NCBI RefSeq assembly: GCF_023022965.1
Contig: NZ_CP095462.1
Coordinates: forward strand, 2,956,001-3,020,000
DNA length: 64,000 bases
Reading direction: 5' to 3'
Origin: Ectobacillus sp. JY-23
GTDB lineage: Bacteria; Bacillota; Bacilli; Bacillales; Bacillaceae_G
Part shown: piece by piece, positions 36,213-44,800 of the stretch
How positions within the stretch are numbered: the stretch's first letter is position 1
Layout: each line of letters starts with the position of its first letter
The notes under the pieces: model-generated
The model's input: only the letters and a program-made list of their open reading frames with translations
Databases searched by the model: none
What the model was told of the DNA's origin: nothing
Program-made: the position numbers and the translations under genes

Positions 36213-36404
36213 ATGAACAACAAACAACAAGCCAACAAAACAACAACTGGCACAAGCATTCAAAAGGTGAAACAACAAAATGCTAACTACGGCGCTGAGT
36301 TTTCTACAGAAACAAGCGTTCAACACGTAAAAGAGGCTAACGCAAAAGCAGAAGCTAAAAAATCTCAAGCGTCTGGCAAATACGGCCAAAACGCGCAACA
36401 GTAA
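36213..36404 (+). CDS. sspE: Gamma-type small acid-soluble spore protein
   Basis: GGAGGTG favours this second of two adjacent ATG codons; 63 residues. The sequence is rich in Gln, Asn, Ala and Lys and has the two imperfect gamma-type repeats ([21 protein letters not shown] and [17 protein letters not shown]). Gamma SASPs are amino-acid stores in the spore core, cut by the Gpr protease on germination. The protein is shorter than B. subtilis SspE (84 residues). Confidence 0.9.
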   Translation: MNNKQQANKTTTGTSIQKVKQQNANYGAEFSTETSVQHVKEANAKAEAKKSQASGKYGQNAQQ

Positions 36405-36412
36405 GAACAATG

Positions 36413-36440
36413 ACACTCCCTTAATCAGGGGGTGTTTTTG
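36413..36440 (+). terminator. Terminator of sspE
   Basis: ACACTCCC pairs with GGGGGTGT around a 7-nt loop, then TTTTT. Confidence 0.85.
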
Positions 36441-36596
36441 TGTGCTAACGGACAAGAAACCATTCATATACATAAAAAGTATTATAACCAGACGCAGAAA
36501 TAGACAAAACTTCTAACCAGTCTACAAATGTTGTCAAAGGGGAATAAAGGAGAAGTACGAATTATTTTATACAACAGGAGAGAAGGAGCGATTGTC

Positions 36597-36824
36597 ATGA
36601 ATGAATTTGATCGTTTAGTCGAAGCGCAACTGAAAACAATGGACCAATTACTAGACTTGCAAACAACACTTGAACGTTATCAAACCGCGTTGCGTACGGG
36701 AGAAGATGTGGCAGAAAAAATTTCAGATACAAAACAACAGCTTCAAGGGATACAAGAGCTGTTTGAGATACAAACGAAGCAAATTATTGAATCGTTTGAA
36801 CGAGATCAAGCCGTACATACTTAA
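36597..36824 (+). CDS. ygaB: YgaB family protein
   Basis: ATG 36597 is preceded by AGAAGGAG. The 75-residue protein is almost wholly helical, probably a coiled coil (RLVEAQLKTMDQLLDLQTTL...). It fits YgaB by size and place between sspE and ygaC. Function unknown. Confidence 0.85.
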   Translation: MNEFDRLVEAQLKTMDQLLDLQTTLERYQTALRTGEDVAEKISDTKQQLQGIQELFEIQTKQIIESFERDQAVHT

Positions 36825-36854
36825 GAGCCGCTCTTACAGAGTTGGCTCTTTTGT
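36823..36854 (+). terminator. Terminator of ygaB
   Basis: AAGAGCC (36823-36829) with GGCTCTT (36844-36850), then a T-rich tail. Confidence 0.75.
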
Positions 36855-36935
36855 TTTAAAATTTTGAAATAACCGTTATAATAGAAAATAAAACAAAATG
36901 ACGGATTAGCTTCCAAAATGAAAGAAGGGAGAAAT

Positions 36936-37466
36936 ATGGACTTCCCCAAAGAAGGCGAAAAGATACAAATACATAGCTATAAGCACAATGGGCTCATTCA
37001 TAGAATTTGGGAAGAGACCACGGTTTTAAAAGGAACACAAAGCATCGTCATCGGTGCAAATGACAGAACACTTGTGACAGAATCAGATGGTCGTACATGG
37101 ATTACAAGAGAACCGGCTATTTGTTATTTTCACGGAAGCCAGTGGTTTAATATTATTGGGATGCTACGCCATGATGGCATTTATTATTACTGTAATGTAA
37201 GCTCGCCGTTTGCGTACGATGAAGAAGCACTTAAGTATATTGATTATGATTTAGACATAAAGGTATATCCTGATATGACATATACGCTTCTTGATGAAGA
37301 TGAATATGAGAAGCACCGGGTATTAATGAATTATCCCGACGTAATAGACAGCATCCTAAAGCGAAATGTGGAATCTTTAAAAGAATGGATTCATCAAAGA
37401 AAAGGACCGTTTGCACCGGATTTTGTGGATTTATGGTACGAGCGTTACTTGATGTATAAGGAGTAG
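36936..37466 (+). CDS. ygaC: Nucleoside tri/diphosphate phosphatase family protein YgaC (DUF402)
   Basis: ATG 36936 follows AGAAGGGAG. The 176-residue beta-barrel protein has [14 protein letters not shown] and [13 protein letters not shown] segments and [11 protein letters not shown], the acidic metal-binding motif of the DUF402/Ntdp family. Family members hydrolyse nucleoside tri- and diphosphates. The length is that of B. subtilis YgaC. Confidence 0.88.
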   Translation: MDFPKEGEKIQIHSYKHNGLIHRIWEETTVLKGTQSIVIGANDRTLVTESDGRTWITREPAICYFHGSQWFNIIGMLRHDGIYYYCNVSSPFAYDEEALKYIDYDLDIKVYPDMTYTLLDEDEYEKHRVLMNYPDVIDSILKRNVESLKEWIHQRKGPFAPDFVDLWYERYLMYKE

Positions 37467-37474
37467 TCCATTCC

Positions 37475-37508
37475 AAAGTCTGCTGATGCATATTCGGCAG
37501 ACTTTTTT
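37475..37508 (+). terminator. Terminator of ygaC
   Basis: AAAGTCTGC (37475-37483) and GCAGACTTT (from 37497), then TTT. Confidence 0.8.
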
Positions 37509-37545
37509 CGTACCATCTAAGGTGAGGGGGGATAAGGTGGATACA

Positions 37546-39282
37546 ATGAAACGATATTTGCGCTTTGTTTTACCATACAGAGGGCAAATCATCATTACAC
37601 TTATTATTGGAATTGTTAAATTTGGGATACCGCTTTTATTGCCACTATTGCTCAAGTACATTATTGATAACATTATCCAAGGGACAGGCTCATTTTCGGA
37701 AAAAACAACGCAGCTCTGGATGGCAATGGGGGCAGCTATATTCGTGTTTGCCGTGTTGCGCCCGCCTATCGAATACTATCGGCAATATTATGCACAAAGA
37801 ATTGCTAGTAAAGTACTATATGATTTGCGCAAGCATATTTTTGCTCATTTACAAAAACTAAGCTTACGTTATTATGCCAATAACAAAACAGGTGAGGTTA
37901 TTTCTCGTGTCATTAACGATGTAGAGCAGACGAAGGATTTCGTTATTACCGGCATGATGAACGTTTGGTTAGATACAGCGACAATTGGAATTGCAATCGC
38001 TGTGATGTTTTCAATGAGCCCGAAGTTAACAGCAGCGTCCTTAGTTGTATTACCTTTTTATATGATAGCCGTTAAATATTTCTTTGTACATTTAAGACGT
38101 CTTACAAAAGAACGTTCACAGGCATTGGCAGGTGTACAAGGGTATTTACACGAGCGCATTCAAGGGGTAGCAGTGACGCGAAGCTTCGCACTCGAGTCGT
38201 ATGAAGAACAACAATTTGCTAAGAAAAATGGTGCGTTTCTCGATAAAGCGTTGGAGCATACACGTTGGACAGCTAAAACCTTTTCCACCGTTAATACCTT
38301 GACGGATCTTGGACCGCTGCTTGTGATTGGTTTTACTGCATATCTTGTTATTCAAGGTGATATTACGCTTGGGACGATGGTAGCGTTTATTGGCTATATG
38401 GATCGCTTATATAACCCATTGCGCCGGTTGGTAAACTCTTCTACGACGTTAACGCAGGCATTTGCATCCATGGACCGCGTATTTGAACTGATGGATGAAC
38501 CGTACGATATTACAAATCAAGCTAATGCCATCAAAGTGAAGAAGGTAGATGGAAAAATTCAATTTAAGGATGTTTCTTTCCGTTACGAAGAGGGAGAAGA
38601 ATATGTATTAAAACATGTATCTCTACTCATTGAACCGGGAGAAAATGTCGCTTTAGTTGGTATGAGTGGAGGCGGAAAGTCATCGCTTGTTGGTTTAATT
38701 CCTCGTTTTTATGATGTAACAGAAGGTGCTATTTTTATTGATGAAGTCAATGTACAAAGTTATGATGTGAAAAACTTACGAGAACATATTGGTGTTGTGC
38801 TGCAAGATAATATTTTATTTAGCGATACGATTATAGCCAACATCTTATATGGTAAACCTGATGCGACAGAAGAAGAGGCAATTGCAGCGGCTAAAGCTGC
38901 AAACGCACATGAATTTATTATGGCGTTTCCTCAGGGATATCACACTGTGGTAGGGGAGCGTGGCGTCAAGCTGTCAGGAGGGCAACGACAGCGCATTGCC
39001 ATTGCGCGCGTATTTCTAAAGCAGCCGTCCTTGCTCATTTTTGATGAAGCAACATCGGCACTTGATCTTGAGAGTGAACAGTATATCCAGGCTGCCTTGC
39101 AAACCTTGGCTAAAAATCGAACAACTTTAATCATCGCACACCGTCTTGCTACGATTACGCACGTTGATAAGATTGTGTATATCGAAAATGGTGAAATTAA
39201 AGAAGTTGGTACACATCAAGAGCTACTGGATAAACAAGGGCGCTATTATGAGTTATACAATATACAAGACCTCGGAACGTAA
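37546..39282 (+). CDS. ygaD: ABC exporter YgaD, fused membrane and ATPase domains
   Basis: ATG 37546 is preceded by AAGGTGG; an in-frame GTG at 37537 is possible. The 578-residue half-transporter has six transmembrane helices (about 15-310) and an ATPase with Walker [10 protein letters not shown] (about 372), signature [13 protein letters not shown] and Walker [13 protein letters not shown]. It resembles lipid/multidrug exporters (MsbA/LmrA/Sav1866 type) and works as a homodimer. The substrate is unknown. Confidence 0.92.
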   Translation: MKRYLRFVLPYRGQIIITLIIGIVKFGIPLLLPLLLKYIIDNIIQGTGSFSEKTTQLWMAMGAAIFVFAVLRPPIEYYRQYYAQRIASKVLYDLRKHIFAHLQKLSLRYYANNKTGEVISRVINDVEQTKDFVITGMMNVWLDTATIGIAIAVMFSMSPKLTAASLVVLPFYMIAVKYFFVHLRRLTKERSQALAGVQGYLHERIQGVAVTRSFALESYEEQQFAKKNGAFLDKALEHTRWTAKTFSTVNTLTDLGPLLVIGFTAYLVIQGDITLGTMVAFIGYMDRLYNPLRRLVNSSTTLTQAFASMDRVFELMDEPYDITNQANAIKVKKVDGKIQFKDVSFRYEEGEEYVLKHVSLLIEPGENVALVGMSGGGKSSLVGLIPRFYDVTEGAIFIDEVNVQSYDVKNLREHIGVVLQDNILFSDTIIANILYGKPDATEEEAIAAAKAANAHEFIMAFPQGYHTVVGERGVKLSGGQRQRIAIARVFLKQPSLLIFDEATSALDLESEQYIQAALQTLAKNRTTLIIAHRLATITHVDKIVYIENGEIKEVGTHQELLDKQGRYYELYNIQDLGT

Positions 39283-39315
39283 AAAAACCTATGCGACTGC
39301 ATAGGTTTTTTTACA
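39281..39315. terminator. Bidirectional terminator of ygaD
   Basis: AAAAAACCTATGC-GACT-GCATAGGTTTTTT. Confidence 0.9.
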
Positions 39316-39371
39316 TCGTAGAAACACTAACATTCTGTTTTATGAGAGAAGAACGGCGATCATCGCTTTGC

Positions 39372-40460
39372 TTATTCATCTTCACGTTGTTCTTCTATAT
39401 TTAATTCACTTTCGGGATTATGGTAGGTGTAAAAGCTACCAATTAATCGATCAAGATGCTCGACTTGTTCACCATATTCGATAATAGAAGAGATGAGTGG
39501 AAACAAATGGAGCCACGTTTTATATTCATCTTCATTTTCAGGATGCTGACATGCCATAAAGGAATGAAGAAGTTCGTTTCTTCTTGTGCAAACTGCTTCT
39601 AGCATATCAAGGGGTTGATGCGTCTTTGTTTTGCCTATAAATTTTAACATAACCTGCTCATGGTAGTTCACAAGACAATCGAGTTCGGTTTGAATCAAAT
39701 CTCGTACTTGAGAGGGCATGTGAAGAACTTCATTCTCTAAGCGATGCAAATGTTTTAATGTATCTAAGGCGCGCGTCGTTGTTGTCAGCATTTGACGGAA
39801 CAGAACCAGCTTGCGTGATTGTGCGTAGCGAGCTTTTTTTGTATAACGGCGCTCTTCCTTATATAGAAGATAGAAATGGTTCATTTTTATCATTTTTTCT
39901 TTCATCCGATCAATATCAGTTTTCAAAGTAACGAAATCTGAAGCTTGTCGGATATTCATGCGAATCCACTTTAAAATTTCTTCCGTATTGTTTGTTATTT
40001 TATAATACAGTTTTGTTTCATATTTAGGCGGCATAAAGACCAAATTGACAAGAAAGGCAGCCAAAACGCCGACCATAATTGTCACAAAGCGAAGTAAAGA
40101 AAAGTTCAGAAAGTTTGGTCCATGATACTCCATAATCGCAATTACGGTGACGAGTGCAACGGCAATGGTATTTTCCATGCGAAGCTGCTTTGCCAGCATA
40201 ATGACTAACACAGCAGTTAAACCGATGATAAATGGATTATTTCCAAACAATAATACAAAAGCGATAGAAAATACGGCTCCAATCACATTCGCTTGTAATT
40301 GCTCAAGCACTGTCAAGTAGGAACGGTATAAAGATGGCTGAATAGCGAATACAGCCGAGATGCCGGCGAATACCGGTGAAGGAAGCTTTAGTAGCATAGA
40401 TGCATATAAAGCCAAAGTAATAGCAATACCCGTTTTTAAAATCCGAGCACCAAGTTTCAT
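39372..40460 (-). CDS. ygaE: Aromatic acid exporter family protein YgaE
   Basis: The 362-residue membrane protein of the ArAE/FUSC superfamily has an N-terminal transmembrane half (about 10-150: LGARILKTGIAITLALYASM, VFAGISAVFAIQPS) and a soluble helical C-terminal half (ArAE_1_C). It is convergent with ygaD as in B. subtilis. The substrate is unknown. Confidence 0.9.
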   Translation of the reverse strand: MKLGARILKTGIAITLALYASMLLKLPSPVFAGISAVFAIQPSLYRSYLTVLEQLQANVIGAVFSIAFVLLFGNNPFIIGLTAVLVIMLAKQLRMENTIAVALVTVIAIMEYHGPNFLNFSLLRFVTIMVGVLAAFLVNLVFMPPKYETKLYYKITNNTEEILKWIRMNIRQASDFVTLKTDIDRMKEKMIKMNHFYLLYKEERRYTKKARYAQSRKLVLFRQMLTTTTRALDTLKHLHRLENEVLHMPSQVRDLIQTELDCLVNYHEQVMLKFIGKTKTHQPLDMLEAVCTRRNELLHSFMACQHPENEDEYKTWLHLFPLISSIIEYGEQVEHLDRLIGSFYTYHNPESELNIEEQREDE

Positions 40461-40600
40461 AACAAAATATAAGTCCTTTCTTAATCACATAGTGGATTCA
40501 CAGTATGATACTATACATGGATTATATATAGTTAGCAAGAGGTTTTTTATGACGAAATGTGGAATAAAAAGTGAAAATTAAAAACCAAAACCATATATTT

Positions 40601-40725
40601 TGATATGGTAGAGAAGAACGCGCAGAGTATGGGTGCGGTCAGTGCTTAAGAAGAGCACGCGCTTGGCCAGACCATGAGCATGTAGTAAGTATGTCTTGCG
40701 CTTGCATTCTTCTGTTATATTAGAA
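40601..40725 (+). repeat. Structured repeat, left copy (family with 41690)
   Basis: Outer AGAAGAA...TTCTTCT arms enclose GTGCTTAAGAAGAGCAC. The stretch GTGCTTAAGAAGA ... GCC ... TAAGTATGT recurs at 41727-41775; the entry ATGGTAGAGAAGAA recurs at 6231. It shares GGTGC-GTC and CTTAAGAG with 51978. Confidence 0.5.
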
Positions 40726-40765
40726 AAGTAATTTGTATATAGATGTAAGGATTGGCAACACCAAA

Positions 40766-41131
40766 CTAGACAGTTTTATTAAGGGGCTTCCTCTTGTACT
40801 CCATCAAGCTCGTATAGTCTAATGTTCCATCCATTCTGATATGATCAAACTAATGAACATCATCTCGTAACTCTCTCTCCAAGTCTGTTAAGCTTTTAAA
40901 ACGTTGGCCTTTGATAAAATCGGTTTTGGTGATTTTGAAGGTAGCTTCAGCTACCGCATTGTCGTATGGACAGCTCTTCATGCTCAGAGAACGCCAAATT
41001 TGAAACGTTTCTAGCACTTCATCCATGAGTTTATTGCCACAATCTGTATGAGACATTTGAATGTAGCGCAAGCCCTTTTGAATAGATGCAAACAAACGCC
41101 TTATAAACCAACTCTGCGTCCTTTGGTGCAC
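40766..41131 (-). pseudogene. IS3/IS150-family transposase fragment
   Basis: The C-terminal piece of a DDE transposase: CPYDNAVAEATFKITKTDFIKG holds the final catalytic Glu. An in-frame TAG (40850-40852) interrupts it; beyond it the frame continues with IRMDGTLDYTSLMEYKRKPL to a TAG at 40766. The N-terminal half and the Asp residues are missing, so it is dead. The sequence CCAAACTAGACAG just outside may be a worn terminal repeat. Confidence 0.8.
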
Positions 41132-41270
41132 CTGCGCTCTAACTGATGATTTCTAGGTTAAAGATAGCATAAACGCAAAGAAATTTAGCCGGAATGCCTT
41201 AGATAGGAAGCTGACTTTGCAACCTTTGAGCAAATATGCGTTTTATTTTTAATACGGGTATAACGTTAGG
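41132..41270. other. Intergenic remnant beside the IS fragment
   Basis: No gene or clear hairpin; probably eroded IS or repeat sequence. Confidence 0.4.
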
Positions 41271-41429
41271 GTTGCGGACCACAAGAGAGCGGAGATTTGA
41301 GTGTAGGTGTCCCGCAAGAGCGCGTTGCGGACCACAAGAGAGCGGAGATTTGAGTGTAGGTGTCCCGCAAGAGCGCGTTGCGGACCACAAGAGAGTGAAG
41401 ATTTGAGTTTAGGTGTCCCGCAAGAAAAA
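41271..41429. repeat. Three tandem 53-bp repeats
   Basis: Units start at 41271, 41324 and 41377. Units 1 and 2 are identical; unit 3 differs at several positions near its middle and end. Each starts GTTGCGGACC and has GGTGTCCCGCAA near its end, which can pair, so each unit forms a hairpin. Confidence 0.92.
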
Positions 41430-41588
41430 CTGTCAGGATTCATGCACAACTAGTCACACGTGTTAGAGTTGCTTGTGCAAGACAAGGTGACGAAATCGCC
41501 GGCGAATTGTTCATTAGCAAGAAGATAGTCCGGACCACATCAGCAATAAGATGTGTACCCTTTGCGAACTGAATTTTAAAATACATAC

Positions 41589-41618
41589 CAAAGGCCTCTG
41601 TTGTGAGAGACCTTTTTT
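41589..41618 (+). terminator. Orphan terminator-like hairpin
   Basis: AAAGG-CTCT and AGAG-CCTTT with one mismatch, then seven Ts; no gene directly upstream on this strand, so a remnant of a lost gene is likely. Confidence 0.5.
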
Positions 41619-41689
41619 TATGCATTTATGAATTGAATTTATATGAATTCTGTCCAATTAAGTGTAACCTATCCAGTAAGGAAAAAAGC

Positions 41690-41775
41690 CATCATTTTTG
41701 AAGAGAGGGACAAGGTGAGTACGGTTGGTGCTGAAGAAGAATATGTGGTTTAGCCGTAAGTATGTAGCTTAGTTA
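41690..41775 (+). repeat. Structured repeat, right copy (family with 40601)
   Basis: GGTGCTGAAGAAGAATATGTGGTTTAGCCGTAAGTATGT aligns with the 40601 copy after small gaps. The two copies bracket the IS remnant and tandem repeats. Confidence 0.45.
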
Positions 41776-41786
41776 ATATGATTGGG

Positions 41787-41819
41787 AAAAAGACTTTGCG
41801 GAAATCGCAAAGTCTTTTT
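41787..41819. terminator. Bidirectional terminator between the repeat island and the glutamate synthase gene
   Basis: AAAAAGACTTTGCG-GAAAT-CGCAAAGTCTTTTT, perfect 14-bp arms. Confidence 0.9.
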
Positions 41820-41844
41820 GATATGATGTATTACTATTTGTCAT

Positions 41845-41892
41845 GAGAACTTCAGCCCTGTGGAGCTGACCGAGCCGCTTTCGCTTTTCTTC
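41845..41892 (-). repeat. REP-like element abutting the glutamate synthase stop codon
   Basis: On the minus strand GAAAAGCGAAAGCGGCT is followed by CGGTCAGCTCCACAGGGCTGAAGTTC. Same order and core as the element beside the glsA stop codon (17158-17203). Confidence 0.6.
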
Positions 41893-44800
41893 TTACTCCG
41901 TAGAGACTGCTGGGTCTGCTTGTTCTTTTGTTGGGATGACTTCTAGGAAGTTTCCGCTGATATCTAATAGTAAATCAGTGACGTATTGTGCCTCGTCTTC
42001 TTGGTTGCTGAGGCGAAGTACATGTGCATAATGCAGGAGAAGCTCTGTAATGTCGGCGACACCTGTGTTGCTAACAGGTTGTAAAGTTACATTAGCCCCT
42101 TTTGCGATGCGACGAGTGAGGGCTTCTTTAGTGAGTCCCATTTCCGGTTGATGTCTTACGTAGATCACTCCACCTGTCATACCTGCACACATCCATGGAC
42201 CGGGATCGCCAAGCACAAGACCGCGTCCATTTGTCATATACTCAAATGCGAAGCCTTTAATGTTAGCGCGTCCTCCGATGTTGCCATATTCTTGTTTTGG
42301 AATGGGACGTGTAATGCGTCCGCCAATAATCATATCAGCACCAGATAAACGAATGCCGGCACGCGCATCTGCGTTACCTTGGACGTATAAAGCGCCTTTT
42401 TGTGCTCCATAGCCGAAACCTTTACCAACAGAACCGTTATAGAAGCGACCATCTTTTCCTTTTCCTTTTAAGACGTAAATGTCACCACCAAGAGATGTTT
42501 TACCAACACCGTCTTGTGCCCCGCCATTCACATGGATGGCAATATTATGACTGTTATAAGCACCAAGGCCGTTCCCTGGAATACCGTCAATTTTCAGTGA
42601 AATCGGTTCGAGCTTTTCGCCTGCCAGCTTAGCACGTACGCGATAGCAAGACTCCAATCCACCTAACACACGCTGTTCTACTCCAACAGCAACAAGCTCT
42701 TTTGAGACTGGGACAAAATTGCTTGTGTCACACGCTTTGACAGTTGGTGATTCCCCTGTAGCTTCTTGTACAGCTAGCAGATGACTTAAATCCAGAGCGT
42801 TAGCACCTCGTACTTGTTGTAGCAGGTCAGAGCGTCCTACAAGGTCTTGGACATTGCGAAAGCCGAGTTGTCCTGTAAGTCTTTGTAGCTCTATACCAAA
42901 GGTTGTGAACAAATTCATTAAATTTTGCACCGCCGCATCAAATTCACGCGGTACGAAGCGACGAAGTCCGTGTTCCTTCGCCTGCGCTTCAGATTCGATT
43001 TGCGTTGCGATTCCGACGTGACAGGTATCAAGATGACATCCACGGCATGTTGTACAGCCAATTGCCACCATGGATAATGTACCGAAACCAATGCGGTTTG
43101 CGCCTAATAGCATAATCTTTAATGCATCTGCTACACTGCGAATTCCACCATCACCCCAGATTTCAACTTGATGGCGCATACCGGCTTCTAAAAGAGCATT
43201 ATGAGCAGCTTTTACACCAATTTCAACAGGTAATCCCACGTGCTGCAGGGCATGGATACGAGCTGCCCCAGTACCACCATCAAAGCCGCTGATATTAATG
43301 AAATCCGCACCTGCTTTAGCAATGCCAACAGCAATTGTCCCGATATTCGGCACAACCGGTACTTTTACAGCAACTTTTGCAGCATTGTTAGCTGTTTTGA
43401 TTTCAGCAATCATCTGTGCCAAATCTTCGATAGAATAAATATCATGATTGTTGGACGGGGAGATTAAATCCGAGCCGATTGTAGCATTTCTTGCTTCGGC
43501 AATCTTAGCGGTTACTTTAGAACCTGGTAAATGTCCACCTTCTCCAGGCTTTGCGCCCTGACCAATCTTAATTTCGATTAAATTAGAAGAGTTTAAGAGC
43601 TCCGCTGTTACACCGAAGCGCCCGGAAGCAACTTGCTGGCCGCGTGTGTTCGGATACTTCCCAATCATATCTTTAATTTCGCCGCCTTCTCCGTTCAAGC
43701 TAATCATATTGAGACGATCTGCTGCTTCTGCATAAGCACGGAAAGCTGTTTCATTTTGGGAACCAAACGACATGGAACTGATAATAAACGGAAGAGCATG
43801 CCTGCCAGTCTGTATACTTACCAGTTCTGTTGGTACAGGTGTCTCGGCGATTATAAATTCAGTTAAATGGCGAATTGCCACTGGCGTCTTCTTTTCAAGC
43901 TCTTCTAGTTTTTCACGATAATCATCATAGGCATTGCCCTTTGCAACGTCTCCAATGGCTTTCCATACGCGCGGGAAAATATGAAATGTTTTGCGCGTTT
44001 TCACGTTGGCCGTATGAAAATCTTCGGCCCGCTTCATAGCGTCTTCCTTCATTGCGGCGAAACCGTATAAACTGTCAGAACCAAGGAAGTTTACAATATT
44101 AAGTGCCTGTGCAACCTCTTCATGCAAGCCGATGGCGGAGAACAGTCTGCCATAGCCGCGCAGTTCATGAATACCAATAGTAGAAATCACTTTTTCCAAT
44201 CCTTTATTGAGCGCATTGTATAGGTTGATGAACGGTTTTGTATCCTCATCTCCGACAGTGGCAAATGCGAGATATGGACTAATGGCATCTGCACCCAGTC
44301 CATACACTGTCACAAGATCATGAAGAGAGCGAATAGCACCAGAGCGTAGGACAATAGAGCAATCACGGCGTAATTGGGCCGAAACAAGTACCTGCTGCAG
44401 ACGACCTACAATGACGTGCGGATCAATCCATAAGTTGTCGTGTTGATGAGCAAGTGCATCATCTACAACAAGAAGAGAAGAACCTTGACGTACGGCACGA
44501 ATTGCTTCATCGCATAAACGTTCCAAAGCTTCAGCTAATGTTTCACTATTTTTATATACAGCTTGTAACGTATAGGTGCTACCTGCAAATATATTGTGAA
44601 GTTGTTCTAGTGTGAGTGAGCCGACAGCTTTTGCAGCCTGTAACCCTACTGTTCCTTCTAATAAAAGTGGGGAAGGCAGCTCGAGAACTTTTGCTTTCTC
44701 CTGTAATCCAAACAAGGCGGGGCGTTTTCCCAATACTGTTCGAGTCGAGAAATGCTCGATTTCACGGTCGCGGTCAATGGCTGGATTTGTCACAACAGCC

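Noticed and set aside
40766..41131. Active insertion sequence
   Set aside because: The N-terminal half is missing, an in-frame stop is present and no intact terminal repeats were found.
41271..41429. CRISPR array
   Set aside because: Units are directly adjacent with no variable spacers, and no cas genes are present.
41199..41449. Repetitive minus-strand frames over the tandem 53-bp units, considered as a repeat protein
   Set aside because: 53 is not a multiple of three, so the frame shifts between units; no start context.
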